NCBI GenBank assembly: GCA_945827465.1
Contig: CALZOH010000074.1
Span: 1-13,247, forward strand
Direction of reading: 5' to 3'
DNA from: an uncultured Prevotellaceae bacterium
GTDB lineage: Bacteria > Bacteroidota > Bacteroidia > Bacteroidales > Bacteroidaceae
DNA: 13,247 nt
The notes under the pieces were generated by a model. That model was not told the DNA's origin. It saw only the letters and a program-made list of their open reading frames with translations, and did no database searches. Positions 6,526-13,183 of this stretch are shown here, in pieces. A program made the position numbers and the translations under genes. The number at the start of each line of letters is the position of its first letter. Within the stretch, counting starts at the first letter, position 1.

Positions 6526-7320
6526 ATGAAGAGAAATGAATTATTCTCCCGCGACTGGTGCAATCTGGTATTTCAGAAGAAGAACAAAGCTTATGGAGCT
6601 TATGTTCTCCGTTCTCGTACCGGGCGTCGGTATTTCATTGGTTTGGTGGTCATGTTCTTTCTGTATCTTTGTGTAGCCGTCCCTTCGTTCATCTGGTGGT
6701 ATCTGAATAAAAGCAGTTACCACCCACCCATCGACCCGATTGAAAGTATTGCCCGAATGGAGGGCATCCGTTTGAAAGAAGCCATTCCGGTACAACGCTC
6801 ATCCCTCAAAACTATTCCCACACTGACCCCGCAACAAACCACCGAAGCAAAAAGCAATCATTTGGAAACGGTCAAGAAGTCTATCAGTTTTCATCCCGAA
6901 GACATTGCCATGAAACCCGATTGGAAAGACGACCTTACTTCCAAAACCGATGAAGAATTATTAAAGGAGAAAGAACTTCGGAAGGCCGAGTCTACCGAGC
7001 AAACCTCAGGATCGGTCATTGACTCTATCCCCCAATTTCCCCAAGGCATTATTGCCTTCATGCGTTGGTTAGAAGCTACCATGGTCTATCCTCCGGCCAG
7101 CATTCGGAAGCGCCAGGAAGGCACGGTTGAAGTAGCCTTCATCGTAGAGCCTGACGGCAGCATTGCCGACCCGCGTATCATCAAAGGAGCGTCGGCCGAA
7201 CTCAACCACGAAGCTCTCCGGGTGTTACACCTCATGCCGAATTGGTTACCGGCACGTCGCAACGGGAAGAATATCCGTGCACAGGTTACTCTTCCCATTG
7301 AATTTCACCTCGACCATTGA
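6526..7320 (+). CDS. Energy transducer TonB family protein
   Basis: TonB proteins carry energy from the inner-membrane ExbB-ExbD motor to outer-membrane TonB-dependent (including SusC-like) transporters. From ATG 6526 the protein is 264 aa. It opens with the Bacteroidota-type segment DWCNLVFQKKNKAYGAYVLR (about 10-29), has one membrane helix at about 36-59, and a charged periplasmic linker rich in K, E, S and T. The C-terminal TonB domain lies at about 169-262 and contains YPPASIRKRQEGTVEVAFIV, EPDGSI and MPNWLPARRNGK before a TLPIEF strand. The open frame extends upstream to TTG 6448, but the added residues resemble nothing in the family and ATG 6526 restores the usual N-terminus. No exbB or exbD is adjacent. 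It heads a rightward unit followed after 41 bp by a prenyl synthase. Confidence 0.9.
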   Translation: MKRNELFSRDWCNLVFQKKNKAYGAYVLRSRTGRRYFIGLVVMFFLYLCVAVPSFIWWYLNKSSYHPPIDPIESIARMEGIRLKEAIPVQRSSLKTIPTLTPQQTTEAKSNHLETVKKSISFHPEDIAMKPDWKDDLTSKTDEELLKEKELRKAESTEQTSGSVIDSIPQFPQGIIAFMRWLEATMVYPPASIRKRQEGTVEVAFIVEPDGSIADPRIIKGASAELNHEALRVLHLMPNWLPARRNGKNIRAQVTLPIEFHLDH

Positions 7321-7361
7321 TACTAATCATCCCGACATAGAATTTCAAATAACATCAAATC

Positions 7362-8336
7362 ATGACTTCCTTCAACCAATTGCTCGATCAAGTCAATGTG
7401 GCTATCGCCAACATGAAATATCCGGCCCAGCCCACCGGACTGTATGAACCGATTCAATACGTACTCGCTCTGGGCGGGAAGCGCATTCGCCCCGTTTTCC
7501 TCTTGCTGGCTTATTCGATGTACCGCAACGACCCCGAACGGGTGATGAATGCGGCGCTGGGCGTAGAGACTTATCACAATTACACCTTGCTCCATGACGA
7601 CCTGATGGACCGGGCCGACATGAGACGCGGCAAAGAGACTGTTCACAAGAAGTGGGACAACAATACGGCCATTCTCTCAGGCGACTCCATGTTGGTTTTG
7701 GCTTGCCAGCTTATTCTTTCTGTGAAATCACCGGAGGAGCACGAAATCATGGAGCTGTTCATCCGTACCGCTCTTGAGATCGGCGAAGGACAGCAGTTTG
7801 ACATGAACTTTGAAACCCGCACGGACGTAACCGAGGCGGAATACATTGAGATGATTCGGCTGAAGACTTCCGTACTGATTGCTTGTGCCATCAAGATGGG
7901 TGCCGTATTGGGAGGAGCTTCGGCCGACGACGCCGAGCGGCTTTATCATTTCGGAGAAAAGGTGGGATTGGCTTTTCAACTGCAAGATGACTTGCTGGAC
8001 GTGTATGGAAACCCCGACATTTTCGGGAAGCGTATCGGCGGCGATATTCTTTGCAACAAGAAGACCTTTATGCTTATCAATGCTTATCAGAAGGCCAACG
8101 AAGCGCAAAGGCAGGAACTGGAGCGTTGGATGAAGCTCAAGGAATATGTGGCAGAAGAAAAGATTCAGGCCGTTACGCACTTGTACGACGACCTTTCCAT
8201 TCGCGAACTGTGCATTGATCGCATCAATCAATATTTCAACGAAGCCAAAGATATATTGACGGCTGTGGAACTGCCCGAAAGCAGCAAACAACATTTATGG
8301 GAGTTTGCCGCCCATCTGATTAACCGTAAATATTGA
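7362..8336 (+). CDS. Polyprenyl diphosphate synthase (trans-isoprenyl, short-chain type likely)
   Basis: This all-alpha trans-prenyltransferase condenses IPP with allylic diphosphates. At 324 aa it has GGKRIRP at 38-44, the first Asp-rich motif DDLMD at 79-83 (after TLLH), KT at 168-169 and the second Asp-rich motif QLQDDLLDVYG at 206-216, followed by GKRIGGD. The first motif is the DDxxD form, not the DDxxxxD form of typical bacterial FPP synthases. Tyr74, five residues before its first Asp, is bulky; in this family a large side chain there restricts chain length, so a C15-C20 product is more likely than a long quinone side chain. That assignment is inferred. The stop codon overlaps the tatD start as TGATG. 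Substrate would come from IspH encoded nearby on the other strand. Confidence 0.93.
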   Translation: MTSFNQLLDQVNVAIANMKYPAQPTGLYEPIQYVLALGGKRIRPVFLLLAYSMYRNDPERVMNAALGVETYHNYTLLHDDLMDRADMRRGKETVHKKWDNNTAILSGDSMLVLACQLILSVKSPEEHEIMELFIRTALEIGEGQQFDMNFETRTDVTEAEYIEMIRLKTSVLIACAIKMGAVLGGASADDAERLYHFGEKVGLAFQLQDDLLDVYGNPDIFGKRIGGDILCNKKTFMLINAYQKANEAQRQELERWMKLKEYVAEEKIQAVTHLYDDLSIRELCIDRINQYFNEAKDILTAVELPESSKQHLWEFAAHLINRKY

Positions 8337-9142
8337 TGGAGGCGTATTCTTTTACCGACACCCACGCCCACCTCTACGGAGAGGAGTTTGCCGACGACCT
8401 TGACGAAGTCATTGCACGGGCTCGCGCAGCCGGCGCCACCCGCATTTTTCTGCCTCCCACCGACCTTCGCTCCACCGAGTCGGCCGTCAAGGTGTGTAGT
8501 CGTTATCCGGGCCTTTGTTTTCCGATGATCGGTATCCATCCGGAAGATTTGGGAGAGCATCCTGAGGATGATTTGCGAGCTATGGAAGAGCGCCTTCAGG
8601 GGCCCCATCCTTTCATTGCCATTGGCGAAGTGGGATTGGACCTTTATTGGGATACCTCACGCAAAGAGGAACAGATTCGGGTATTTCATGCACAGATACA
8701 AATGGCCCTGCGCCACGGTCTGCCCCTCATGGTTCACGTGCGCAATGCTTACCCTGAATTGATTGAAGCGCTCTCCGATTACCGAGGCGAGCAGCGCTTG
8801 AGAGGAGTGATTCATTGTTTTACGGGAACGCTCGACGAGGCTCAGGCTTTGCTTCATTTGGGTCATTTTGCCTTGGGCATAGGCGGGGTGGTTACGTTCA
8901 AGAAGTCAACGCTTCCGCAAGTGCTTCGGGAGGTGCCTTTCAATCGCCTTACGCTCGAAACCGACGCTCCCTACCTCACGCCTGCCCCGTTCAGAGGCAA
9001 GCGCAACGAGCCGTCGTATATTCCTTATGTCATTGAGAAACTGGCAGAGATTTATCAAGTTACTCCGGCTGCCATTACCGAAGCCACCGAGGCTACTACT
9101 TGCGCCTTGTTCCCCTTGGCATGGGAAACCGAGCCGTCTTGA
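8336..9142 (+). CDS. tatD: TatD-family metal-dependent hydrolase (DNase)
   Basis: TatD proteins are TIM-barrel metallo-hydrolases with 3'-5' exonuclease activity in characterised members. All expected metal ligands are visible in the 268-aa protein from ATG 8336: H10 and H12 in DTHAHL, E98 in GEVGLD, H134 in VHVRNA, H160 in HCFTG and D210 in ETDAPYL. The proline-rich PYLTPAPFRGKRNEPSYIPYV segment after D210 is also typical. The start overlaps the prenyl-synthase stop (TGATG), which implies translational coupling; a TTG one codon earlier is possible but less likely. It converges on lptB with 11 bp between stop codons and no recognisable terminator. No twin-arginine translocation genes are nearby, so the historical name says nothing about its job here. 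Confidence 0.95.
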   Translation: MEAYSFTDTHAHLYGEEFADDLDEVIARARAAGATRIFLPPTDLRSTESAVKVCSRYPGLCFPMIGIHPEDLGEHPEDDLRAMEERLQGPHPFIAIGEVGLDLYWDTSRKEEQIRVFHAQIQMALRHGLPLMVHVRNAYPELIEALSDYRGEQRLRGVIHCFTGTLDEAQALLHLGHFALGIGGVVTFKKSTLPQVLREVPFNRLTLETDAPYLTPAPFRGKRNEPSYIPYVIEKLAEIYQVTPAAITEATEATTCALFPLAWETEPS

Positions 9143-9153
9143 CCTTTCGGCCT

Positions 9154-9948
9154 CTAAAATTCGTCGGGAGACGATGAGGAGAAGTCTTTCTTGCGGAGCA
9201 CAAAACTGGTAGTAAGATATTTTTCACGCACAATCTGGTTCTCGGCCAATTGCTCGGGTGTTCCTTCAAAAAGAATTTTTCCCTCGAACAACAGGTAAGC
9301 CCGGTCGGTGATACAAAGGGTTTCTTCTACGTTGTGGTCGGTAATCAGAATGCCTATGTTACGATATTTTAGCTTCCACACAATGCGCTGAATGTCTTCC
9401 ACGGCAATGGGGTCAACGCCGGCAAAGGGTTCATCAAGCATGATGAACTTGGGGTCGATGGCCAGACAGCGGGCTATTTCCGTGCGTCGGCGCTCTCCTC
9501 CCGAAAGGCGGTCGCCAAGGTTCTTGCGTACTTTTTGCAATCGGAACTCCGAAATGAGGCTTTCGAGTTTTTCGCGCTGATAGCTTTTAGGCTTGCCGGT
9601 CATTTCGAGGATGCTCGCGATGTTCTCTTCAACGGTCATCTTCCTGAACACCGATGCTTCTTGGGCTAAGTAAGCGATGCCGCTGTGTGCGCGCTTGTAG
9701 ACGGGATATTTCGTAATCTCTTCATCGTTGAGAAATATCTTTCCGCCATTGGGCACTACCAATCCTGTGGTCATGTAGAAGGAGGTGGTTTTACCGGCAC
9801 CGTTGGGACCCAGCAAGCCTACGATTTCTCCTTGACGCACATTGAAGCTAACTTCGTTGACCACGGTACGCTTTCCGTACTTCTTCACCAGGTTTTCCGT
9901 ACGGAGCACCATTTGCATCTCTTCAGGTTTTTCTGATATTTCTGTCAT
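9154..9948 (-). CDS. lptB: LPS export ABC transporter ATP-binding protein LptB
   Basis: LptB is the cytoplasmic ATPase of the LptB2FGC complex, which extracts LPS from the inner membrane and drives it across the periplasm. The 264-aa protein has Walker A GPNGAGKT at 47-54, a Q-loop at YLAQEASVF (Q96), signature LSGGERRR at 148-155, Walker B IMLDEP at 169-174 with catalytic E173, a D-loop following, and H-loop H205. AQEASVFRK and DEPFAGVDP are characteristic of LptB rather than of general branched-chain or phospholipid transporters. ATG 9948 is used; M11 or M13 would also fit family alignments. The -7 box at 9980-9987 gives a leader of about 25 nt. It is divergent from mlaEF, another envelope-lipid transporter, but with a separate promoter. 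Confidence 0.96.
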   Translation of the reverse strand: MTEISEKPEEMQMVLRTENLVKKYGKRTVVNEVSFNVRQGEIVGLLGPNGAGKTTSFYMTTGLVVPNGGKIFLNDEEITKYPVYKRAHSGIAYLAQEASVFRKMTVEENIASILEMTGKPKSYQREKLESLISEFRLQKVRKNLGDRLSGGERRRTEIARCLAIDPKFIMLDEPFAGVDPIAVEDIQRIVWKLKYRNIGILITDHNVEETLCITDRAYLLFEGKILFEGTPEQLAENQIVREKYLTTSFVLRKKDFSSSSPDEF

Positions 9949-9979
9949 ACTACTGATTACGCCGAAAGAATTGTGAGCG

Positions 9980-9987
9980 CAAAAGTA
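9980..9987 (-). promoter_or_regulatory. -7 promoter box of lptB
   Basis: The minus strand reads TACTTTTG, fitting TAnnTTTG, 31 bp before the lptB ATG. No exact TTTG is found at -33, only a CTTT near the right place. Confidence 0.5.
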
Positions 9988-10070
9988 GTGATTTTGTCAT
10001 GAATAAAGTCAGAATGGGTTTACTTTTTGGCGATTCGGCTTACGCGCCGGCTGATTTATGGGGCATTTAT

Positions 10071-10101
10071 TTTGTCGGGCGCTTGCCTTGCACTACCTTT
10101 G
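10071..10101 (+). promoter_or_regulatory. Full Bacteroides-type promoter (-33 and -7) of the mlaEF operon
   Basis: TTTG (10071-10074) is followed after exactly 19 bp by TACCTTTG (10094-10101). This is a complete match to the TTTG-N19-TAnnTTTG architecture and the strongest promoter in the window. Transcription would start near 10108, about 12 nt before ATG 10120. The promoter lies inside the longest possible mlaE frame and so shows that mlaE starts at 10120, not at the TTG at 10027. Confidence 0.75.
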
Positions 10102-10119
10102 CAAGCAAAACCATTCAGC

Positions 10120-10866
10120 ATGCTGATTCATTCATTATTATATTCTTTGGGAAAATATCTGCTCTTAATGGGACGTACGTTTCAGCGTCCGGAGCGGATG
10201 AGAATGTTCTTCAAGAAGTATTATAGCGAGATTTATCAACTGGGCATTAACTCCATCGGTATTGTATTGCTTATTTCCTTCTTTATCGGCGCCGTGATCT
10301 GTATTCAGATTAAGATCAACGTACAGAGCGCCTGGATGCCGCTGTGGGTATCGGGTTTCACGACCCGCGAAATTTTGCTGTTGGAGTTTTCGTCTTCCAT
10401 CATGTGCCTGATATTGGCCGGTAAGGTGGGGTCGAACATTGCTTCTGAGCTGGGCACGATGAGGGTGACGCAGCAAATCGATGCGCTTGAGATTATGGGT
10501 GTCAACTCGGCCTCTTACCTGATTTTGCCCAAGATTGCCGCCTTGGTGACGATGATTCCCTTCTTGGTGACCTTCAGTGTTTCGGCCGGCATGGTCGGGG
10601 CTTACGCGACGGCCTACCTGGGCCACATCATCACTCCGGCCGACCTCACGGCGGGTATGCAGCACGACTTCACGCAATGGTATTTCTGGATGGGCGTTAT
10701 CAAGTCTGTTTTCTTCGCCTTTATCATTGCCAGTGTGTCGTCTTTTTACGGTTACTTCGTGAAGGGCGGCTCCATTGAGGTGGGCAAGGCCAGTACTAAC
10801 GCCGTTGTTTCGAGCAGTGTGCTGATTCTTTTCTCCGATATTTTCCTGACTCAAATTCTTTCGTGA
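10120..10866 (+). CDS. mlaE: MlaE-family phospholipid ABC transporter permease
   Basis: MlaE is the inner-membrane permease of the Mla-type (MCE) phospholipid transporter that keeps outer-membrane lipid asymmetry. From ATG 10120 it is 248 aa, the usual family length. The family core is present: an amphipathic N-terminal region with RPER, a first membrane helix near 44-64, the cytoplasmic coupling segment AGKVGSNIASELGTMRVTQQ (about 100-119) followed by IDALE, then further helices up to about 236-245. TTREILLLEF (81-90) is also typical. A longer frame begins at TTG 10027, but the operon promoter lies within that extension. The mlaF start follows the stop codon after one base. No MlaD-like substrate-binding protein is adjacent, unlike in E. 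coli. Confidence 0.93.
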   Translation: MLIHSLLYSLGKYLLLMGRTFQRPERMRMFFKKYYSEIYQLGINSIGIVLLISFFIGAVICIQIKINVQSAWMPLWVSGFTTREILLLEFSSSIMCLILAGKVGSNIASELGTMRVTQQIDALEIMGVNSASYLILPKIAALVTMIPFLVTFSVSAGMVGAYATAYLGHIITPADLTAGMQHDFTQWYFWMGVIKSVFFAFIIASVSSFYGYFVKGGSIEVGKASTNAVVSSSVLILFSDIFLTQILS

Positions 10867-10867
10867 C

Positions 10868-11644
10868 ATGATTGAAATCAAATCTCTGAGTAAGGAGTTC
10901 CCCGACAAGAAAGTTTTGCATGGCATCGACTGCCGCTTTTTCGACGGCAAGACCAACCTGATTATCGGCCAGAGCGGTTCGGGCAAGACGGTGCTGATGA
11001 ATTGCCTGGTGGGCCTGTTAGAGCCTACGGAGGGACACATCCTGTATGACGGCCGCAATTTTGTGACGATGAACAAGAAGGAGCGCACCTTGTTGCGCCG
11101 CGAGATGGGCATGCTGTTCCAGGGTTCGGCCCTGTTCGACTCGCTCTCGGTGCTGGAGAACGTGATGTTTCCGTTGGATATGTTTTCGCCTTTGTCGTAC
11201 AAGGACCGCAAGAAGCGCGCCCAGGAGTGCTTAGACCGCGTCAACCTGATTGACGCCCAACTCAAGTATCCGGCCGAACTGAGCGGCGGCATGCAAAAGC
11301 GCGCGGCCATTGCCCGAGCCATTTCGATGCAGCCCAAATACCTCTTCTGCGACGAGCCCAACTCGGGGCTTGACCCGAAGACATCGCTCGTCATCGACAA
11401 GTTGATTCATGAGATCACGGTGGAGAATAATATGACGACCATCATCAATACGCACGATATGAATTCGGTGATGGGCATTGGCGAGAACATTCTGTATATC
11501 TATCAAGGTCATAAGGAATGGCAGGGGACGAGCAGCGAGATTCTTTCGTCGAATAACCAGCGGCTCAACGACTTTATCTTTGCCTCCGACTTTAGCAAAC
11601 AGTTGCGAAAATCTTTTGAGGAGCATGAGGAACATCTTCCGTAG
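10868..11644 (+). CDS. mlaF: MlaF-family phospholipid ABC transporter ATP-binding protein
   Basis: This is the cytoplasmic ATPase partner of MlaE. The 258-aa protein has Walker A GQSGSGKT at 34-41, Q-loop Q85 in MLFQGSALFDSL (a characteristic MlaF segment), signature LSGGMQKR at 138-145, Walker B LFCDEP at 159-164 with catalytic E163, a D-loop SGLDP, and H-loop H196 in NTHDMNSV. GGMQKRAAIARA and DEPNSGLDP are family-typical. The gene starts one base after mlaE and its last 20 bp overlap the next gene, so the pair is certainly in one transcript. The C-terminal tail (about 240-258) is acidic and His-containing. Confidence 0.95.
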   Translation: MIEIKSLSKEFPDKKVLHGIDCRFFDGKTNLIIGQSGSGKTVLMNCLVGLLEPTEGHILYDGRNFVTMNKKERTLLRREMGMLFQGSALFDSLSVLENVMFPLDMFSPLSYKDRKKRAQECLDRVNLIDAQLKYPAELSGGMQKRAAIARAISMQPKYLFCDEPNSGLDPKTSLVIDKLIHEITVENNMTTIINTHDMNSVMGIGENILYIYQGHKEWQGTSSEILSSNNQRLNDFIFASDFSKQLRKSFEEHEEHLP

Positions 11645-12338
11645 CCTGTTGCCACGCTCTGCGGCCCGCGCCACGTCGTCGGGCCACGCTTCTTTGTCAC
11701 GGCCTGCAGCCCTCCACCAGCTGGCGGCCGTGATGTTTCTGGTTTGTGCCGTGGTGTTTTTCGTGCCCGTCAGCCTGCCTTACAAGGTGGCCTACCCGGC
11801 CTTCGTCCTCTTCGTGGGTTCATGGGGTTTGCCGCGGCCGTTGGCTTTCGCCTTCCTCTTTTCGGCCTTGGGCGACGTGGGCGGCGCGGCCGGCAACTTT
11901 CTGCTCCAGATGGGGTTCTTCGCTGTGGCCCAAGCTTGTTTTGCCGGTTACTTTGCCTATCGGCTCTCGCGCCTCTCGCTTTGGAGGAAGGGGCGCATGG
12001 GGCTGGCAGCCCTTCCGGCTGTCTTGATGCTGGGCTGGATGTTGCCCACTATTCTTCCCTGCGTTTCGCCCGACTTTCTTCGGCCCGGCGTCACGGTCTA
12101 TGCCCTGCTGATTTTGCTGATGATGTGGCTGGCCTTGCAACAAGAGAGCCCGTGGTGGGCCCTCGGAGCCCTGCTTTTCGTGGCCTCCGACACGTGCCTG
12201 GCCTGGAACAAGTTTGTCGGCCCCGTCATGAACTCCCGCCTATGGATTATGACCACCTATTATGGTGCCCTGCTGTTGCTTTATGCCGACAGCGCCTTCC
12301 ATCGTCATGAAATCTCACCTCGCTCGAACGCCTTATGA
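11625..12338 (+). CDS. YhhN-family membrane protein (putative lysoplasmalogenase)
   Basis: This is a very hydrophobic protein of 237 aa from ATG 11625, with about seven or eight membrane segments. The YhhN/TMEM86 pattern is recognisable: FLFSALGDV with a buried GD pair at about 78-86, LRPGVTVYALLILL in the middle, and ALLFVASDTCLAWNKF (about 182-197) followed by an IMTTYYGALLLLY helix. Animal TMEM86 and some bacterial YhhN members cleave the vinyl-ether bond of lysoplasmalogens; the activity here is inferred from family only. The start overlaps mlaF by 20 bp; GAGGAG lies just upstream but only one base from the ATG, closer than is ideal. ATG 11733 would remove an Arg/Ser-rich leader of 36 residues and is the alternative. 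The stop overlaps the next gene by 4 bp (ATGA). It is coupled to phospholipid-transport genes. Confidence 0.82.
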   Translation: MRNIFRSLLPRSAARATSSGHASLSRPAALHQLAAVMFLVCAVVFFVPVSLPYKVAYPAFVLFVGSWGLPRPLAFAFLFSALGDVGGAAGNFLLQMGFFAVAQACFAGYFAYRLSRLSLWRKGRMGLAALPAVLMLGWMLPTILPCVSPDFLRPGVTVYALLILLMMWLALQQESPWWALGALLFVASDTCLAWNKFVGPVMNSRLWIMTTYYGALLLLYADSAFHRHEISPRSNAL

Positions 12339-13021
12339 TACCTTCTCTTCTTCGCTTCAGCCTTTTCGGCCTGCTGCTATGGGCCGCTACCGCCCTGCAG
12401 GCTGCCCAACGCCTTACGCGTACCGAACTTTCGATGCAGCAACAGGGCATGGTCGATGTGCAGACGCTCGACTCCACCATTCGGGTGAGCCTGATGTATA
12501 GCCGACCCGACAACTTCATGGGGCGAACGCTCTATGAAGACCTCCACCGCGCCTTTCTCCATCCCCGGGCCGCGCGGGCCCTGGTGATGGCCCAGCGATA
12601 CCTCAAGGAGGAGCATCCCGAGTGGAGCCTCATCGTGATGGACGCCTGCCGCCCCATGCACATCCAGCAAATGATGTGGGACAAGGTGAAAGGTACGCCC
12701 GTGGAGAACTACGTGAGCAATCCGGCCCGAGGCGGAGGCCTCCACAACTACGGCATGGCCGTAGACATTACCATCTGTACGGAGCGCGGCGACACCATCG
12801 AGATGGGTTCGCTGGTCGACCACATGAGTGCCCTCTCCCACATCGACCGCGAGGCTCAGTTGGTGCAGCAGAAGAAGATGACGGCCCGGGCAGCCCAAAA
12901 CCGGCAGTTGCTGCGACGCATCATGCGCAAAGCCGGCTTTAAGCCCCTGCGCTCAGAGTGGTGGCACTTCAACTTGATTTATCGCGAGGAGGCCAAACGC
13001 AATTATCGTTGGATAAGATAG
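12335..13021 (+). CDS. ddpX: Exported D-alanyl-D-alanine dipeptidase (VanX/DdpX family, peptidase M15D)
   Basis: This zinc dipeptidase hydrolyses free D-Ala-D-Ala. At 228 aa it has an N-terminal signal peptide (hydrophobic to about residue 20, ALQAA near 20-24), so it should act in the periplasm. Catalytic residues match the VanX layout: zinc ligands H137 and D144 in GLHNYGMAVD, catalytic E208 and third ligand H211 in EWWHF, and R106 in DACRP. VanX has Ser two residues before the first His (SxH); here that residue is Gly135, a departure from the classic motif. Export and the Gram-negative background point to cell-wall dipeptide recycling, as for DdpX, not vancomycin resistance; no VanS/R/H/A genes are present. 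It overlaps the YhhN gene by 4 bp and is the last gene of the mlaEF operon. Confidence 0.92.
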   Translation: MIPSLLRFSLFGLLLWAATALQAAQRLTRTELSMQQQGMVDVQTLDSTIRVSLMYSRPDNFMGRTLYEDLHRAFLHPRAARALVMAQRYLKEEHPEWSLIVMDACRPMHIQQMMWDKVKGTPVENYVSNPARGGGLHNYGMAVDITICTERGDTIEMGSLVDHMSALSHIDREAQLVQQKKMTARAAQNRQLLRRIMRKAGFKPLRSEWWHFNLIYREEAKRNYRWIR

Positions 13022-13064
13022 GCTGCTGTTCGGCATGAAAAATGCAAATCCTTCGGCTTTTCAT

Positions 13065-13095
13065 TTTGTCCTGCTCTCACATTGCACTATCTTTA
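13065..13095 (+). promoter_or_regulatory. Possible promoter downstream of the dipeptidase gene
   Basis: TTTG (13065-13068) is followed after exactly 19 bp by TATCTTTA (13088-13095), which matches the TAnnTTTG octamer except for its last base. The six bases before the box, TTGCAC, are the same as before the mlaE box. Transcription would begin near 13102, just ahead of a terminator hairpin. It may serve a gene beyond the window. Confidence 0.4.
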
Positions 13096-13114
13096 CGTCA
13101 AGTAAAATCAACCA

Positions 13115-13138
13115 CCCGGCCCCGCCCGGCCGGGTTTT
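13115..13138 (+). terminator. Intrinsic terminator, end of the mlaEF-YhhN-ddpX operon or leader attenuator
   Basis: CCCGGCC (13115-13121) and GGCCGGG (13128-13134) are perfect complements around a 6-nt loop and are followed by TTTT. This is a 7-bp all-GC stem, in the rightward sense. It would end the operon 94 bp after the ddpX stop. Because a promoter-like sequence lies between the stop and the hairpin, it could instead attenuate a downstream transcript. Confidence 0.75.
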
Positions 13139-13183
13139 CTCAAAATTTTTCAGCTCGTTTTAGGAAGGGCCATCCGCTGCCCT

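Noticed and set aside
9143..9153. A terminator between tatD and lptB from the GGCC-GAAA-GGTC inverted repeat around 9143-9153.
   Set aside because: The stem is only 4 bp with a G-T pair and is not followed by a T-run in either direction.
10165..11400. A 411-codon open frame on the minus strand, antisense to mlaE and mlaF.
   Set aside because: It lies entirely opposite two clear ABC-transporter genes. Its translation is rich in Arg, His, Ser and Gln without any domain pattern, as expected for a shadow frame in GC-rich coding DNA.
11744..12310. Overlapping long frames on both strands within the YhhN gene.
   Set aside because: The frame starting at 11625 gives regular membrane helices and the family motifs. 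The others are Arg/Pro/Gly-rich shadow translations.
12377..12898. A 173-codon antisense frame within ddpX.
   Set aside because: The plus-strand frame contains all VanX-type catalytic residues. The antisense frame is His-rich with no recognisable motif.
12335..13021. Vancomycin-resistance gene vanX.
   Set aside because: The protein is exported, no other van genes are present, and the host appears Gram-negative. A periplasmic recycling dipeptidase fits better.
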